Positions 1-7,563 of a DNA stretch of 36,356 nucleotides are shown piece after piece. The notes under the pieces were generated by a model that saw nothing but the letters and a program-made list of their open reading frames with translations, had not been told where the DNA came from and searched no databases. Position 1 is the stretch's first letter, and every line of letters begins with the position of its first letter. The translations under genes were made by a program, and so were the position numbers. The stretch is taken from NCBI RefSeq assembly GCF_004117935.1, contig NZ_SDOY01000067.1, positions 1 through 36,356 on the forward strand, written 5' to 3'. Source of the DNA: Streptomyces roseicoloratus (lineage in GTDB: Bacteria; Actinomycetota; Actinomycetes; Streptomycetales; Streptomycetaceae).

Positions 1-66
1 GCTAAGCCTTTCAGCGCCGATGGTACTGCAGGGGGGACCCTGTGGGAGAGTAGGACGCCGCCGAAC
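1..66 (+). rRNA. rrf: 5S ribosomal RNA, 3' part (truncated by the window start)
   Basis: The first 66 bases match from memory the 3' half of actinobacterial 5S rRNA, including the conserved GCGCCGATGGTACTGC segment and the closing GTAGGACGCCGCCGAAC. The 5' half lies before the window. A strong terminator follows directly, so this is the last gene of an rRNA operon transcribed rightward into the window. The exact 3' end is uncertain by a few bases. Confidence 0.93.
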
Positions 67-78
67 AATCATTGTGGG

Positions 79-109
79 AAAGCCTCGCACCTTATGGTGC
101 GGGGCTTTT
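79..109 (+). terminator. Intrinsic terminator of the rRNA operon
   Basis: A 13-bp stem (AAAGCCTCGCACC with GGTGCGGGGCTTT, one G-U pair) closes a TTAT loop and ends in four T residues. It begins about 12 nt after the 5S rRNA end. It also separates the rRNA operon from the convergent two-component operon, whose last gene stops at 189. Confidence 0.92.
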
Positions 110-188
110 CTGCGTTCACCGCCCCTTTCCGCGGTCACCGGATTCTTCCCATGCCCGGAAGGTTTCGTTTCCCGTGACCGGAGGCTCT

Positions 189-872
189 TCAGGCCGGCGT
201 CACCAGGCCCGTGTCGTAGGCCAGGATCACCGCCTGGACGCGGTCGCGCGAGCCCGTCTTGGCGAGAATGCGGGTGACGTGCGTCTTCACCGTGGATTCG
301 GCGAGATGGAGGCGGCTCGCGATCTCCGTGTTGTTCCAGCCCTGGCCGATGACCGTGAGGATCTCGCGCTCCCGTTCCGTGAGAGCCGACAGACGGGGGT
401 CCCTCTCGGGGAGGGCGGTGGTCCCGGGCGATGCATTCGGGGCCGGCGGCAGGTGGTGGACGTAGGTGTCGAGGAGGCGGCGGGTCAGGCTCGGGGCCAC
501 CACCGCGTCGCCGCTCGCGACGGCACGGATGCCCGCGAGGAGCTCCTCGGGCCGGGCGTCCTTCACCAGGAAGCCGCTCGCGCCGGCGCGCAGGCCCTCG
601 TACGCGTACTCGTCCAGGTCGAAGGTCGTGACGATCAGGACGCGGGTGCGGTCGCCGGTGGAGACGATGCGGCGGGTGGCCTCGATGCCGTCGAGGCCGG
701 GCATGCGGATGTCCATCAGGACGACATCCGGGCGGTGGTGATCCGCCAGGCGTACGGCCTCCGCGCCGTTGGCGGCCTCGTCGACGACCGTCATGTCGTC
801 CTGGCTCTCCAGCAGCATGCGGAACCCGAGGCGTTGCAACGGCTGGTCGTCCGTGATCAGAACCGTGGTCAC
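189..872 (-). CDS. NarL/LuxR-family response regulator
   Basis: This 227-aa DNA-binding response regulator has an N-terminal receiver domain (residues 1-120) with acidic pocket D8/D9, phosphoacceptor D54 (VLMDIRMPG), T82/T83 and K104. A C-terminal LuxR-type helix-turn-helix spans about 160-225 (LTEREREILTVIGQG then STVKTHVTRIL). The GTG start at 872 overlaps the stop of the upstream kinase as GTGA, so the pair is translationally coupled. The proline-rich linker near 140-160 is ordinary. Its DesK-like cognate kinase suggests response to a membrane or envelope cue, but no target is visible. The family and pairing are clear; the stimulus is unknown. Confidence 0.95.
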   Translation of the reverse strand: MTTVLITDDQPLQRLGFRMLLESQDDMTVVDEAANGAEAVRLADHHRPDVVLMDIRMPGLDGIEATRRIVSTGDRTRVLIVTTFDLDEYAYEGLRAGASGFLVKDARPEELLAGIRAVASGDAVVAPSLTRRLLDTYVHHLPPAPNASPGTTALPERDPRLSALTEREREILTVIGQGWNNTEIASRLHLAESTVKTHVTRILAKTGSRDRVQAVILAYDTGLVTPA

Positions 873-2104
873 GAGGACGCGCCCTCCCTGGGAAGCGTGC
901 GGGGCAGTGTGAGTCGTACGCGCCAGCCGGTGCCCTCCGGCGGCGTGCCGCATTCGAGTGTGCCGTCGTACAGCGCCGCGCGCTCGCGCATTCCCGCGAG
1001 CCCCTGGCCCTGCCCGGGGGACGGGGCATCGGCTCCCCGGCCCGTGTCGGTGACCGTGGCGACGAGTTCCTCGGGCGCGTACGCGAGGGTCACCGTGGCC
1101 TCGGCCGCGCTGCCACCGTGCTTCAGGGTGTTCGTCAGCGCCTCCTGGACCACCCGGTACACCGTCAGTTCGGCTCCTGGGGAGAACTCCTGGCCGGGTC
1201 GCGCGGGCCCGGGTGGGGCGGCCAGGTCCGTACGGACCTTGAGGCCCGCCTTCCGTACGCCCTCGATCAGGGTCGGCAGATCGGAGAGGCCCGGCTGCGG
1301 AGTCCGTGCCGCGGACTCGTCGTCCTCCCTCAGGACGCCGAGCAGGCGGCGCAGTTCGCCGAGCGCCTGGCGGCTCGTGGTGCCGATGGCGTCGAGGGCC
1401 TGCGCGGCGCGTTCCGGGCTCCTGACCGCCGCGTAGCGGCCGCCGTCCGCGAGACCCGTGATGACGGAGAGGTTGTGGCCGATGATGTCGTGCATCTCCC
1501 GGGCGATGCGGGCGCGTTCGGCGGCGGCGGCCAGACGGACCTCCTGCTCGCGTTCCTCGCGGCGCGAGCGGACGGTGATGCCGAGGAGGGCGACGAGCGC
1601 GTACGCCCACAGGTTGGGGACGACGTACACGTCCCAGGACTCGGCCTGCCAGAGGAACGCGCCCGTCACCAGCGGCGGCACGATCAGGGCCGCGGACCAC
1701 AGCAGGGCGCGGGGCGGCCGGTTCAGGGCGATGTGGAACACCGGGAGGGCCTGCAGGAAGGCGGCCTGCAGGAAGGCGCCCGAGACCGTGCTGACGAGCG
1801 CCCCGCAGGCCATCGCCGCCAGTGCCGCGGTGGGCCGGCGGCGGCGCCAGTAGAGGGGGAGGGACAGCACGAGAGTGGTCGTCAGGACCAGCCAGTGCGG
1901 TACGGAGGGATCCCGGGCCGTGTTCCGCCAGCCGTCGGTCGCGTCGACGAGCGCCGCCAGCGTCCAGCCGGCGGTGAGGGCCGCGTCCCAGAGCTGGGGA
2001 CGGGCCTTGTCGAAGGCGCGCAGCCGGGCGAGCGCGCGCTGGACGTACCGGCTCGGGCCGGTGGGGCCGTGAGTCTCCGTCGTCACCCGCACATCCTCAC
2101 GCAT
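869..2104 (-). CDS. DesK/NarX-type sensor histidine kinase (HisKA_3)
   Basis: This 411-aa membrane histidine kinase has an N-terminal region (about 40-180) with four to five hydrophobic segments and no obvious extracytoplasmic domain. A HisKA_3 dimerisation domain follows, with the phosphorylated histidine in REMHDIIGH (H205). The HATPase_c domain contains EALTNTLKHG (N box, about 321-330) and TDTGRGAD (G1 box, about 352-359). It phosphorylates the regulator encoded immediately downstream, whose GTG start it overlaps by 4 nt. The ATG at 2104 has a GGAGG 9 nt upstream; in-frame GTG codons slightly inside (VRVTTE) are alternatives. The upstream leader carries a 16-bp tandem duplication that includes this Shine-Dalgarno. 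Confidence 0.93.
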   Translation of the reverse strand: MREDVRVTTETHGPTGPSRYVQRALARLRAFDKARPQLWDAALTAGWTLAALVDATDGWRNTARDPSVPHWLVLTTTLVLSLPLYWRRRRPTAALAAMACGALVSTVSGAFLQAAFLQALPVFHIALNRPPRALLWSAALIVPPLVTGAFLWQAESWDVYVVPNLWAYALVALLGITVRSRREEREQEVRLAAAAERARIAREMHDIIGHNLSVITGLADGGRYAAVRSPERAAQALDAIGTTSRQALGELRRLLGVLREDDESAARTPQPGLSDLPTLIEGVRKAGLKVRTDLAAPPGPARPGQEFSPGAELTVYRVVQEALTNTLKHGGSAAEATVTLAYAPEELVATVTDTGRGADAPSPGQGQGLAGMRERAALYDGTLECGTPPEGTGWRVRLTLPRTLPREGASS

Positions 2105-2108
2105 TCAC

Positions 2109-2148
2109 CCGTTCCTCCGTTCACGCGTTCCTCCGTTCACCCGTTCAC
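2109..2148 (-). repeat. 16-bp tandem repeat carrying a duplicated ribosome-binding site; rest of gap 2149-2398 featureless
   Basis: On the minus strand two adjacent 16-mers (GTGAACGGAGGAACGG at 2124-2109 and GTGAACGGAGGAACGC at 2140-2125) plus an 8-nt partial copy (2148-2141) precede the kinase start. Each unit contains GGAGG followed by a GTG at ribosome-binding distance, and the copy nearest the gene serves the ATG at 2104. The remainder of the 294-nt divergent gap to the GNAT gene is GC-rich; I see no convincing promoter or small gene there. Confidence 0.8.
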
Positions 2149-2398
2149 TGCTTCACCGTCCGCCCGTCGCGCTTCGCTCGTTCGAACGATCCGGTCGCTC
2201 TGGCGCGTCCCCCCGACGCTAGGGATCGGGGTGGGGCGGGGCGTCGGACCCGGGGTGGGCGGCGGGGAGTGGGTGTCGTACCTGGGTACGACGCGGGCCG
2301 GGGAAGGGAGGGAGGCGGGCCGGGGAGAGGTGGGCGCGGGGCCGGCTGGGGCGCAATGAGTTTGTCAGGGGCGTGCGGAGGTCGCGAGGATCGGAGGC

Positions 2399-2971
2399 AT
2401 GGACTATTCGATACGCACCATCCGCGCCGACGAGTGGGAGAAGGTGCGTGAGCTGCGGCTCGCCGCCCTTCAGGACCCGGTCGCGCACATCGCCTTCCTC
2501 GAGACGTACGCGGACGCCTCCGCGCAGCCCGACTCCTACTGGCAGGGCCGGGCCGCGGGCGGGGCCGAGACCGCCGGCGGGAGCGTGCGGCAGTTCGTGG
2601 CGGAGACGCCGGAAGGGCGCTGGATCGGTTCGGTGACCGTGCTGGTCGAGCGGCCCTCGGACGCGCCGCGGTTCGGGGCCGCGGCGAAGGTCGACCAGAC
2701 CCACGTCGTGGGCGTGTTCGTGCGGCCCGAGGCGCGCGGCGCCGGTGTGACCGAGGCCCTGTTCCGGGCGGCGGTGGACTGGTCGTGGTCGCTGCCGGAG
2801 CCGGCGATCGAGCGGGTGCGGCTGTACGTGCACGAGGACAACGCCCGGGCCGAGGCCTTCTACCGGAAGTTCGGTTTCGTCGCGTCGGGCGAGAGGGTCG
2901 CGATGCCGGGGGACCCGTCGGCGTTCGAGGTCGAGTACGAGATGCGGCGGCAGCGGGAGTTCAGCGGCTGA
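2399..2971 (+). CDS. GNAT-family N-acetyltransferase
   Basis: This 190-aa single-domain GNAT opens with the typical IRTIRADEWEKVRELRLAAL. It has the acetyl-CoA binding motif VVGVFVRPEARGAGVTEALF (motif A, about 101-120) and the C-terminal motif B VHEDNARAEAFYRKFGF (about 143-160). Substrate unknown; the closing GDPSAFEVEYEMRR resembles small-molecule or aminoglycoside-like acetyltransferases only loosely. The ATG at 2399 has GCGAGGA 8 nt upstream and a second GGAGG only 1 nt away. Its stop overlaps the stop of the convergent VirD4-like gene by 11 nt, leaving no room for a terminator between them. Confidence 0.92.
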   Translation: MDYSIRTIRADEWEKVRELRLAALQDPVAHIAFLETYADASAQPDSYWQGRAAGGAETAGGSVRQFVAETPEGRWIGSVTVLVERPSDAPRFGAAAKVDQTHVVGVFVRPEARGAGVTEALFRAAVDWSWSLPEPAIERVRLYVHEDNARAEAFYRKFGFVASGERVAMPGDPSAFEVEYEMRRQREFSG

Positions 2972-4580
2972 GCGGGTCGTGCTCCGGCCAGCGTGACCGG
3001 GCCTGTTCCCGGGAGCGCATCAGGGCGAGGGCCGGCAGGCCGGTGTCCTCGCCCCTGGCCAGGAGTTCGGGGAGCCGGGGGATCGGTGCGACCGCCGCGA
3101 CGTCGTCGAGGACGAGCGTCAGTGGTGGGTCGAGCCGACCGTCGGATGACCGTGCGGCCATGCGGCGGCCGTGCTCGACCACGCTTGCGGCGAGCGCGGT
3201 GAGGAGGGGCATCGCGCCGGGGTGGGTGCGCGGGTCCTCGATCGGTTCACCCACCACGTACAGGGTGCCCTGCTCGGCGACGAAAGATGCGAGCGTGAGC
3301 GAATCCGTTCGATTCGGCGTGCAGGCCTGCCTGATGTGGATCGAGGAGAGGCCGGAGAGGGCACGGGCCGTCAGTTCCTGGGCGGCGCGGCGGCGTTCGG
3401 GGTGGGCCGTGAGGGCCGATTCGAGGAGTCCGGCGTGGCCGGTGGCGGCCTTGGGGTGGGTGCGGAGGATCCGTACCGGCTCGTGGGCGTCGGTGCCCTG
3501 CGCCCAGCGGTGCACCTGTTTGAACGGCCGGCCGTCTGTGGCGGCGGCGTGCAGCCAGCCGCGCAGGAGCGTTTCCGCGGTGTCGGCGACGGCCGCGTCG
3601 AGGCGGGACTGTGGGCGTACGGGTGCGAGCAGCGCCACCGCGCGGTCCCGGGCCGTGTCCGGGTCCTCACAGCCGTCGGCCGGGTTCCAGTGGAGCCGGG
3701 CGGGGGTGTCGCAGAGGTGTCCCGGGTCGTAGACGAGGACCGGGCCCAGTTTGGCGCGGGCGTCCTTGGTGTCGGCCCACAGGTTCGGGTCGGAGGTCAC
3801 GACGAGCGCGGCACCCTCGGCATCCCGTACCGCCTGGGCGGCGGTGGCGCGGCGGGCGGCGGCGGGGGCGTAGACGAGGCGGGGGGCGGGAGTCGGTGTG
3901 GGGATGCCGGTGCCGGTGCCGGTGCCGGTGGTGGTGGCGGTGCCCGTGCCCGGAGGGCCGGTGAGGGCGTCGGCTCCCGCGCCCGCTCCTGTGCCCCAGT
4001 CCACGTCTGAGCTCGTGTCCGGGCCCGTGTCCGGGCCCGCTCCCGCGCTCGCTCCTGCTCCCGTGCCCGGAGGCGGTGCGGTGTGCGGGGGCGGTGCTGC
4101 CTGCCGGGGAATCGGGTCGTGGGGGGCCGGTGTCGTGACGTCCGGTGTGCCCGTGGAGGCCGGGATCTCCGTGGGCGTCGGCGCCTCCGCGACCGGCCGT
4201 CTTCCCGCCGCCGGCGTCTTCCGCTGCGTCGCCCGTACGGTGCGCCAGCGGGCGAACGTGCCGAGGGCGAAGACGGCGAGGACCGTCAGGACCATCGCCT
4301 CGCCGATCACCAGGCCCCAGAAGAGGCCGTAGCCCGACAGGGACGCCGGCGGCGTCGTCGGCCAGGCGGCGGCCAGGTCCGTCGGGGCGGTCATCAGGGA
4401 GCGGAGGGCCTGCGGGGTGCGGGTGAAGGTGACGCCCGGCGGCCAGCCGCCGTGGGCCAGCAGGCCGGCCAGGCCGGTCGCCGTCCAGATCAGGGCGGCG
4501 AGGCCGAGCAGCAGGGCGAGCAGCCCGACCACGAATCCGTCGGGGACGCCGCCGCCCTGCTGTCGTGCCTCTTTGTTCAC
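2961..4580 (-). CDS. VirD4/TraG-like coupling protein, degenerate (no Walker A, short C-terminus)
   Basis: This 539-aa membrane protein has two N-terminal transmembrane segments (about 15-44 and 84-109), then a long Pro/Thr/Gly/Ala low-complexity linker (about 120-232). A cytoplasmic part follows that resembles actinobacterial VirD4/TraG proteins: ALVVTSDPNLW (258-268), the ARAKLGPVLVYDPG block (274-287), and the Walker B-like LTLVLDDVAAVAPIPRLPELL (487-507). The Walker A expected between the second membrane helix and ALVVTS is missing. The protein stops soon after the ARSRW block, where relatives continue. Walker B ends in DD rather than DE. The GTG start at 4580 lies 20 nt after the virB4-like stop. 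It probably docks to the VirB4 partner but may not hydrolyse ATP; that last point is inference. Confidence 0.85.
   Translation of the reverse strand: MNKEARQQGGGVPDGFVVGLLALLLGLAALIWTATGLAGLLAHGGWPPGVTFTRTPQALRSLMTAPTDLAAAWPTTPPASLSGYGLFWGLVIGEAMVLTVLAVFALGTFARWRTVRATQRKTPAAGRRPVAEAPTPTEIPASTGTPDVTTPAPHDPIPRQAAPPPHTAPPPGTGAGASAGAGPDTGPDTSSDVDWGTGAGAGADALTGPPGTGTATTTGTGTGTGIPTPTPAPRLVYAPAAARRATAAQAVRDAEGAALVVTSDPNLWADTKDARAKLGPVLVYDPGHLCDTPARLHWNPADGCEDPDTARDRAVALLAPVRPQSRLDAAVADTAETLLRGWLHAAATDGRPFKQVHRWAQGTDAHEPVRILRTHPKAATGHAGLLESALTAHPERRRAAQELTARALSGLSSIHIRQACTPNRTDSLTLASFVAEQGTLYVVGEPIEDPRTHPGAMPLLTALAASVVEHGRRMAARSSDGRLDPPLTLVLDDVAAVAPIPRLPELLARGEDTGLPALALMRSREQARSRWPEHDPLSR
3895..4075 (-). 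repeat. Low-complexity GT/GCC-rich repeats encoding the VirD4-like linker
   Basis: Short tandem units are visible: six-base CCGGTG/GTGCCG repeats around 3907-3945 and GTGTCCGGGCCC-type 12-mers around 4016-4070. On the coding strand they specify the Gly/Thr/Ala/Pro linker (TGTGTGTG, GAGAGA and PDTGPDT stretches) between the membrane anchor and the cytoplasmic domain. The frame stays open, consistent with a flexible tether whose length varies by repeat slippage. Confidence 0.7.
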
Positions 4581-4612
4581 GTCATGCCACCGTGTTCACG
4601 TCATGCCACCGT
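4575..4612 (-). repeat. Perfect 19-bp tandem duplication at the virB4/virD4-like junction
   Basis: GTTCACGTCATGCCACCGT occurs twice in direct succession (4575-4593 and 4594-4612, plus-strand reading). It covers the last codons and stop of the VirB4-like gene and the start codon of the VirD4-like gene. Without one copy, the stop and the GTG start would be one base apart. The duplication creates a 20-nt spacer holding a five-codon GTG-to-TGA mini-frame (4599-4582). Confidence 0.9.
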
Positions 4613-5989
4613 CGACTGGTCGTTCATCTGCTGCTCGATGAGCATGGCCCGCTGTTCGGTCTCCCATTCCAGTTCGTCGTCGGTGGTGGACGACTCCGTC
4701 ATGGCGCGGTCCGTGTAGACGAGCGGGCGTTCGTTCTCGGTGATGAGGTGTTTGACGACCTGGACGTTGCCGTTGACGTCCCAGACGGCGATGCCGGGGG
4801 TGAGGGTCGGGATGATCTCGACCGCCCAGCGGGGCAGGCCGAGGACCCGGCCCGTGTTGCGGGCCTCGTCCGCCTTCTGGGCGTAGATCGTGCGGGTGGA
4901 GGCCATCTTGAGGATGGCCGCGGCCTCCTTCGCGGCCGCTCCGTCGACGACGTCGGAGAGGTGGTGGACGACCGCCACGAACGAGAGGCCGAGGCGGCGG
5001 CCGAACTTGAGGAGCCGCTGGAACAGCTGGGCGACGAAGGGGCTGTTGATGATGTGCCAGGCCTCCTCGACGAGGAAGATGCGCTTCTTCCGGTCGGGGC
5101 GGATCCAGGTGTGTTCCAGCCACACGCCGACGATCGCCATGAGGATCGGCATGGCGATGGAGTTGCGGTCGATGTGGGACAGGTCGAAGACGATGAGCGG
5201 GGCGTCCAGGTCGATGCCGACGGTGGTGGGGCCGTCGAACATGCCGCGCAGGTCGCCGTCGACCAGGCGGTCGAGGACGAGCGCGACGTCGAGGCCCCAG
5301 GCCCGTACGTCGTCTATGTCGACGTTCATGGCCTCGGCGGACTCGGCCTCGGGGTGGCGGAGTCGCTCGACGATGTCGGTGAGGATCGGCTGGCGGTCGG
5401 TGATGTGTTCGGTGACGTAGGCGTGGGCGACCTTGAGCGCGAAGCCGGAGCGCTCGTCGAGGCCGTGGCCCATCGCCACTTCGATGATGGTGCGGAGCAG
5501 GGCGAGCTGGCCCGTGGTGGTGATGGCGGGGTCGAGGGGGTTGAGGCGGATGCCGTCGTCGTTGGCGACCATCGGGTCGAGCCGGATGGGAGTTATCCCC
5601 AGCTGCTGGGCGATGAGGTTCCATTCGCCGACGCCGTCCTCTCCCTGGGCGTCGAGGACGACGACCTGGCGGTCGCGGAAGCGGAGCTGGCGCAGGACGT
5701 AGGTCTTCTCCAGGGCCGACTTTCCGTTGCCGGACTCGCCGAGGACCAGCCAGTGGGGGGCCGGGAGCTGCTGGCCGTACAGCTGGAAGGGGTCGTAGAT
5801 GTACCCCTTGCCGCTGTAGACCTCGCGGCCGATGATCACGCCGGAGTCGCCGAGGCCGGGGGCCGCGGTCGGCAGGTAGACGGCCTGCGCCTGGCCCGTG
5901 GAGGTGCGCACGGGCAGGCGGGTCGTCTCGACCTTGCCGAAGAGGAAGGAGGTGAAGGCTTCGGTGAGGACGGACAGCGGATCTCGCAT
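4601..5989 (-). CDS. VirB4/TraE-like conjugation ATPase
   Basis: This 462-aa ATPase carries the C-terminal RecA-like half of a VirB4 protein: Walker A GESGNGKS (84-91), VVVLDAQGEDG (109-119), Walker B IFLVEEAW (304-311), and the conserved RRLGLSFVAVVHH (331-343) preceding the sensor region. The N-terminal VirB4 half is absent; the SCO6880-family protein encoded just upstream may supply it. I chose the ATG at 5989 (MRDPLSVLTEAF), preceded by AAGGGG at workable spacing and 20 nt after the previous stop; longer in-frame starts overlap the upstream gene with arginine-rich unlikely sequence. It should energise assembly or substrate movement of the T4SS-like complex at the inner face of the membrane. 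Confidence 0.93.
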   Translation of the reverse strand: MRDPLSVLTEAFTSFLFGKVETTRLPVRTSTGQAQAVYLPTAAPGLGDSGVIIGREVYSGKGYIYDPFQLYGQQLPAPHWLVLGESGNGKSALEKTYVLRQLRFRDRQVVVLDAQGEDGVGEWNLIAQQLGITPIRLDPMVANDDGIRLNPLDPAITTTGQLALLRTIIEVAMGHGLDERSGFALKVAHAYVTEHITDRQPILTDIVERLRHPEAESAEAMNVDIDDVRAWGLDVALVLDRLVDGDLRGMFDGPTTVGIDLDAPLIVFDLSHIDRNSIAMPILMAIVGVWLEHTWIRPDRKKRIFLVEEAWHIINSPFVAQLFQRLLKFGRRLGLSFVAVVHHLSDVVDGAAAKEAAAILKMASTRTIYAQKADEARNTGRVLGLPRWAVEIIPTLTPGIAVWDVNGNVQVVKHLITENERPLVYTDRAMTESSTTDDELEWETEQRAMLIEQQMNDQSTVA

Positions 5990-6009
5990 CGGTCTGTGCC
6001 CCTTCGGCC

Positions 6010-7563
6010 CTAGCGGCGGATGCCGGTCGCGAACGGCAAGGTGTTCACAAAGGCCCGGTGGTGCTCGCGGTCGCACCACTCCAGTTTCAGGTAGGACTTT
6101 CCGGCGGAGGCCCTGATCGTGCGCTTGTCCCGGGCGAGGGCCTCGGGGGAGCGCGCCGATACGGTGATGTACCCGACGAGGTTGACGCCCGCCGCGCCGC
6201 TGGCGAGATCTTCACCCCGCTGGTCGAGCCGGCCGTGGGCGGCGATGTCGCGGGGGTCGACGGTGCGGTTCATCTTGGCCTGGCGGGAGGCCTCGGCCTC
6301 GTCGTTGGTCTTCTCGGTGAGCATGCGTTCGATGGCGACCTCGGTGGGCTCCAGGTCCATGGTCACGGCGACGGTACGGATGACGTCGGGCGTGTGGACG
6401 AGCAGCGGGGCGAGGAAGTTGACGCCGACGGGCGTCATCGGCCACTCCTTGACCCAGGCGGTGGCGTGGCACCAGGGGGCGCGGGTGGCGGACTCGCGGG
6501 TCTTGGCCTGGAGGTAGGTGGGCTCCATGGCGTCGAGTTCGGCGGGCCAAGCGTTTCGTTTCGTCATGGCCTGGATGTGGTCGATGGGGTGGTCCGGGTC
6601 GTACATGGAGTGCACGAGGGAGGCGAGCCGGGACTGGCCGAGGGGCTGTCGTACGCGGATGTCGGCCTCGGCGAGGCGGGCGCAGATGTCGGTGAGCTCG
6701 CGGGCCATGACGACGGCGAGGCCGGCGTCGCGGTCGAGCTTGCGGGCGCCGGAGGCGTGGCGGGCGGCGCGGGCCATGGCGTTGGCCTCGGCGGCGAGCT
6801 CGCGGGTGTAGTGCATGCACGCGACGAGATAGGCGCGGTGCTGCTCGCTGGAGGTGGAGACCATGGACTGGAGCTGGTCGTACGACTCCTGGAGCCAGGC
6901 CGGTGCCGTGTGGTCGCCGCGCTGGGCGACGTCCTTGGCGTGGGCGTCGGGGTCGGCGGGGAGCGTACGGGCGAGCATCTGGAGGCGGGTGACGAAGCCG
7001 TCCCCGTTGGCGACGTGCTTGAGGAGGGTGCCGAAGCGGTCGACGAGGGCTTCCTGGTCCTCGGAGTCGCGCAGGCCCACGCCGGGGCCCTCGATCTCGA
7101 TGGCGGCGGTGACGGTGCGGCGGTCGGCGTGCAGGAGGACGGCGATCTCGTCGGGTCCGAAGGGCGCGGAGAGCCAGCTGACCCGGCCGATGCCGGGCGG
7201 TGGGCCGATCTCGACCTCGCGGCCGTCGAGGCGGGTGCCGGCCTCGACGGCGGCGGAGCGGTAGACGGTGCCGCGCTTGAGCATGCGCTTGTAACTGCGG
7301 TTGATCTCGAACCACTTGTAGAAGGTGCGCTGCTTGAACGGCACGTACACCATGGCGAGGGCGATCAGCGGGAAGCCCATGAGCAGCACGATGCGCAGGG
7401 ACAGGACGGGGACGATCAGTCCGCTCATCATGCCGAGGAAGGCGCCGGCGATGATGAGCGCGATCTCGCCGGTCTCGCGGTTCTTGCCGACGATCGCGTT
7501 GGGCCGGGCGCGGCCGATGAGATACGTGCGGCGGGGCGAGACCGGCTGGGACTGGGTCGTCAA
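6010..7563 (-). CDS. SCO6880-family T4SS-like membrane protein (PrgI/VirB3-VirB4 N-terminal-like)
   Basis: This 517-aa protein has a short basic N-terminus (RRTYLIGRARPNAIVGKNRETGE), two closely spaced transmembrane segments (about 34-75) in the manner of PrgI/VirB3 proteins, and a large soluble domain resembling the N-terminal part of VirB4-type proteins. The soluble part has no Walker motif. The family is typically encoded next to a VirB4 ATPase in actinobacteria, as here. The start is TTG at 7563, overlapping the upstream stop as TTGA; an AGGAGG 9 nt upstream makes this rare start convincing. Likely a structural partner that joins VirB4 to the membrane pore. The role is inferred from family and position. 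Confidence 0.88.
   Translation of the reverse strand: MTTQSQPVSPRRTYLIGRARPNAIVGKNRETGEIALIIAGAFLGMMSGLIVPVLSLRIVLLMGFPLIALAMVYVPFKQRTFYKWFEINRSYKRMLKRGTVYRSAAVEAGTRLDGREVEIGPPPGIGRVSWLSAPFGPDEIAVLLHADRRTVTAAIEIEGPGVGLRDSEDQEALVDRFGTLLKHVANGDGFVTRLQMLARTLPADPDAHAKDVAQRGDHTAPAWLQESYDQLQSMVSTSSEQHRAYLVACMHYTRELAAEANAMARAARHASGARKLDRDAGLAVVMARELTDICARLAEADIRVRQPLGQSRLASLVHSMYDPDHPIDHIQAMTKRNAWPAELDAMEPTYLQAKTRESATRAPWCHATAWVKEWPMTPVGVNFLAPLLVHTPDVIRTVAVTMDLEPTEVAIERMLTEKTNDEAEASRQAKMNRTVDPRDIAAHGRLDQRGEDLASGAAGVNLVGYITVSARSPEALARDKRTIRASAGKSYLKLEWCDREHHRAFVNTLPFATGIRR

Noticed and set aside
72..1436. Long plus-strand open frame opposite the two-component genes
   Set aside because: It is the antisense of two clear gene families; long antisense frames are expected at this GC content.
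2105..2148. GTTCAC-rich stretch resembling a PHO box
   Set aside because: The GTTCAC words repeat every 8 or 16 nt, not every 11 nt as PhoP sites require; the tract is better explained as a tandem duplication of a start region.
4597..4599. Translated five-codon leader peptide before the VirD4-like gene
   Set aside because: The mini-frame is a by-product of the 19-bp duplication; nothing indicates that it is translated.
4575..4612. PHO box or attachment site at the virB4/virD4-like junction
   Set aside because: Two GTTCAC words are 19 nt apart, not 11; no integrase or second copy elsewhere supports an attachment site.
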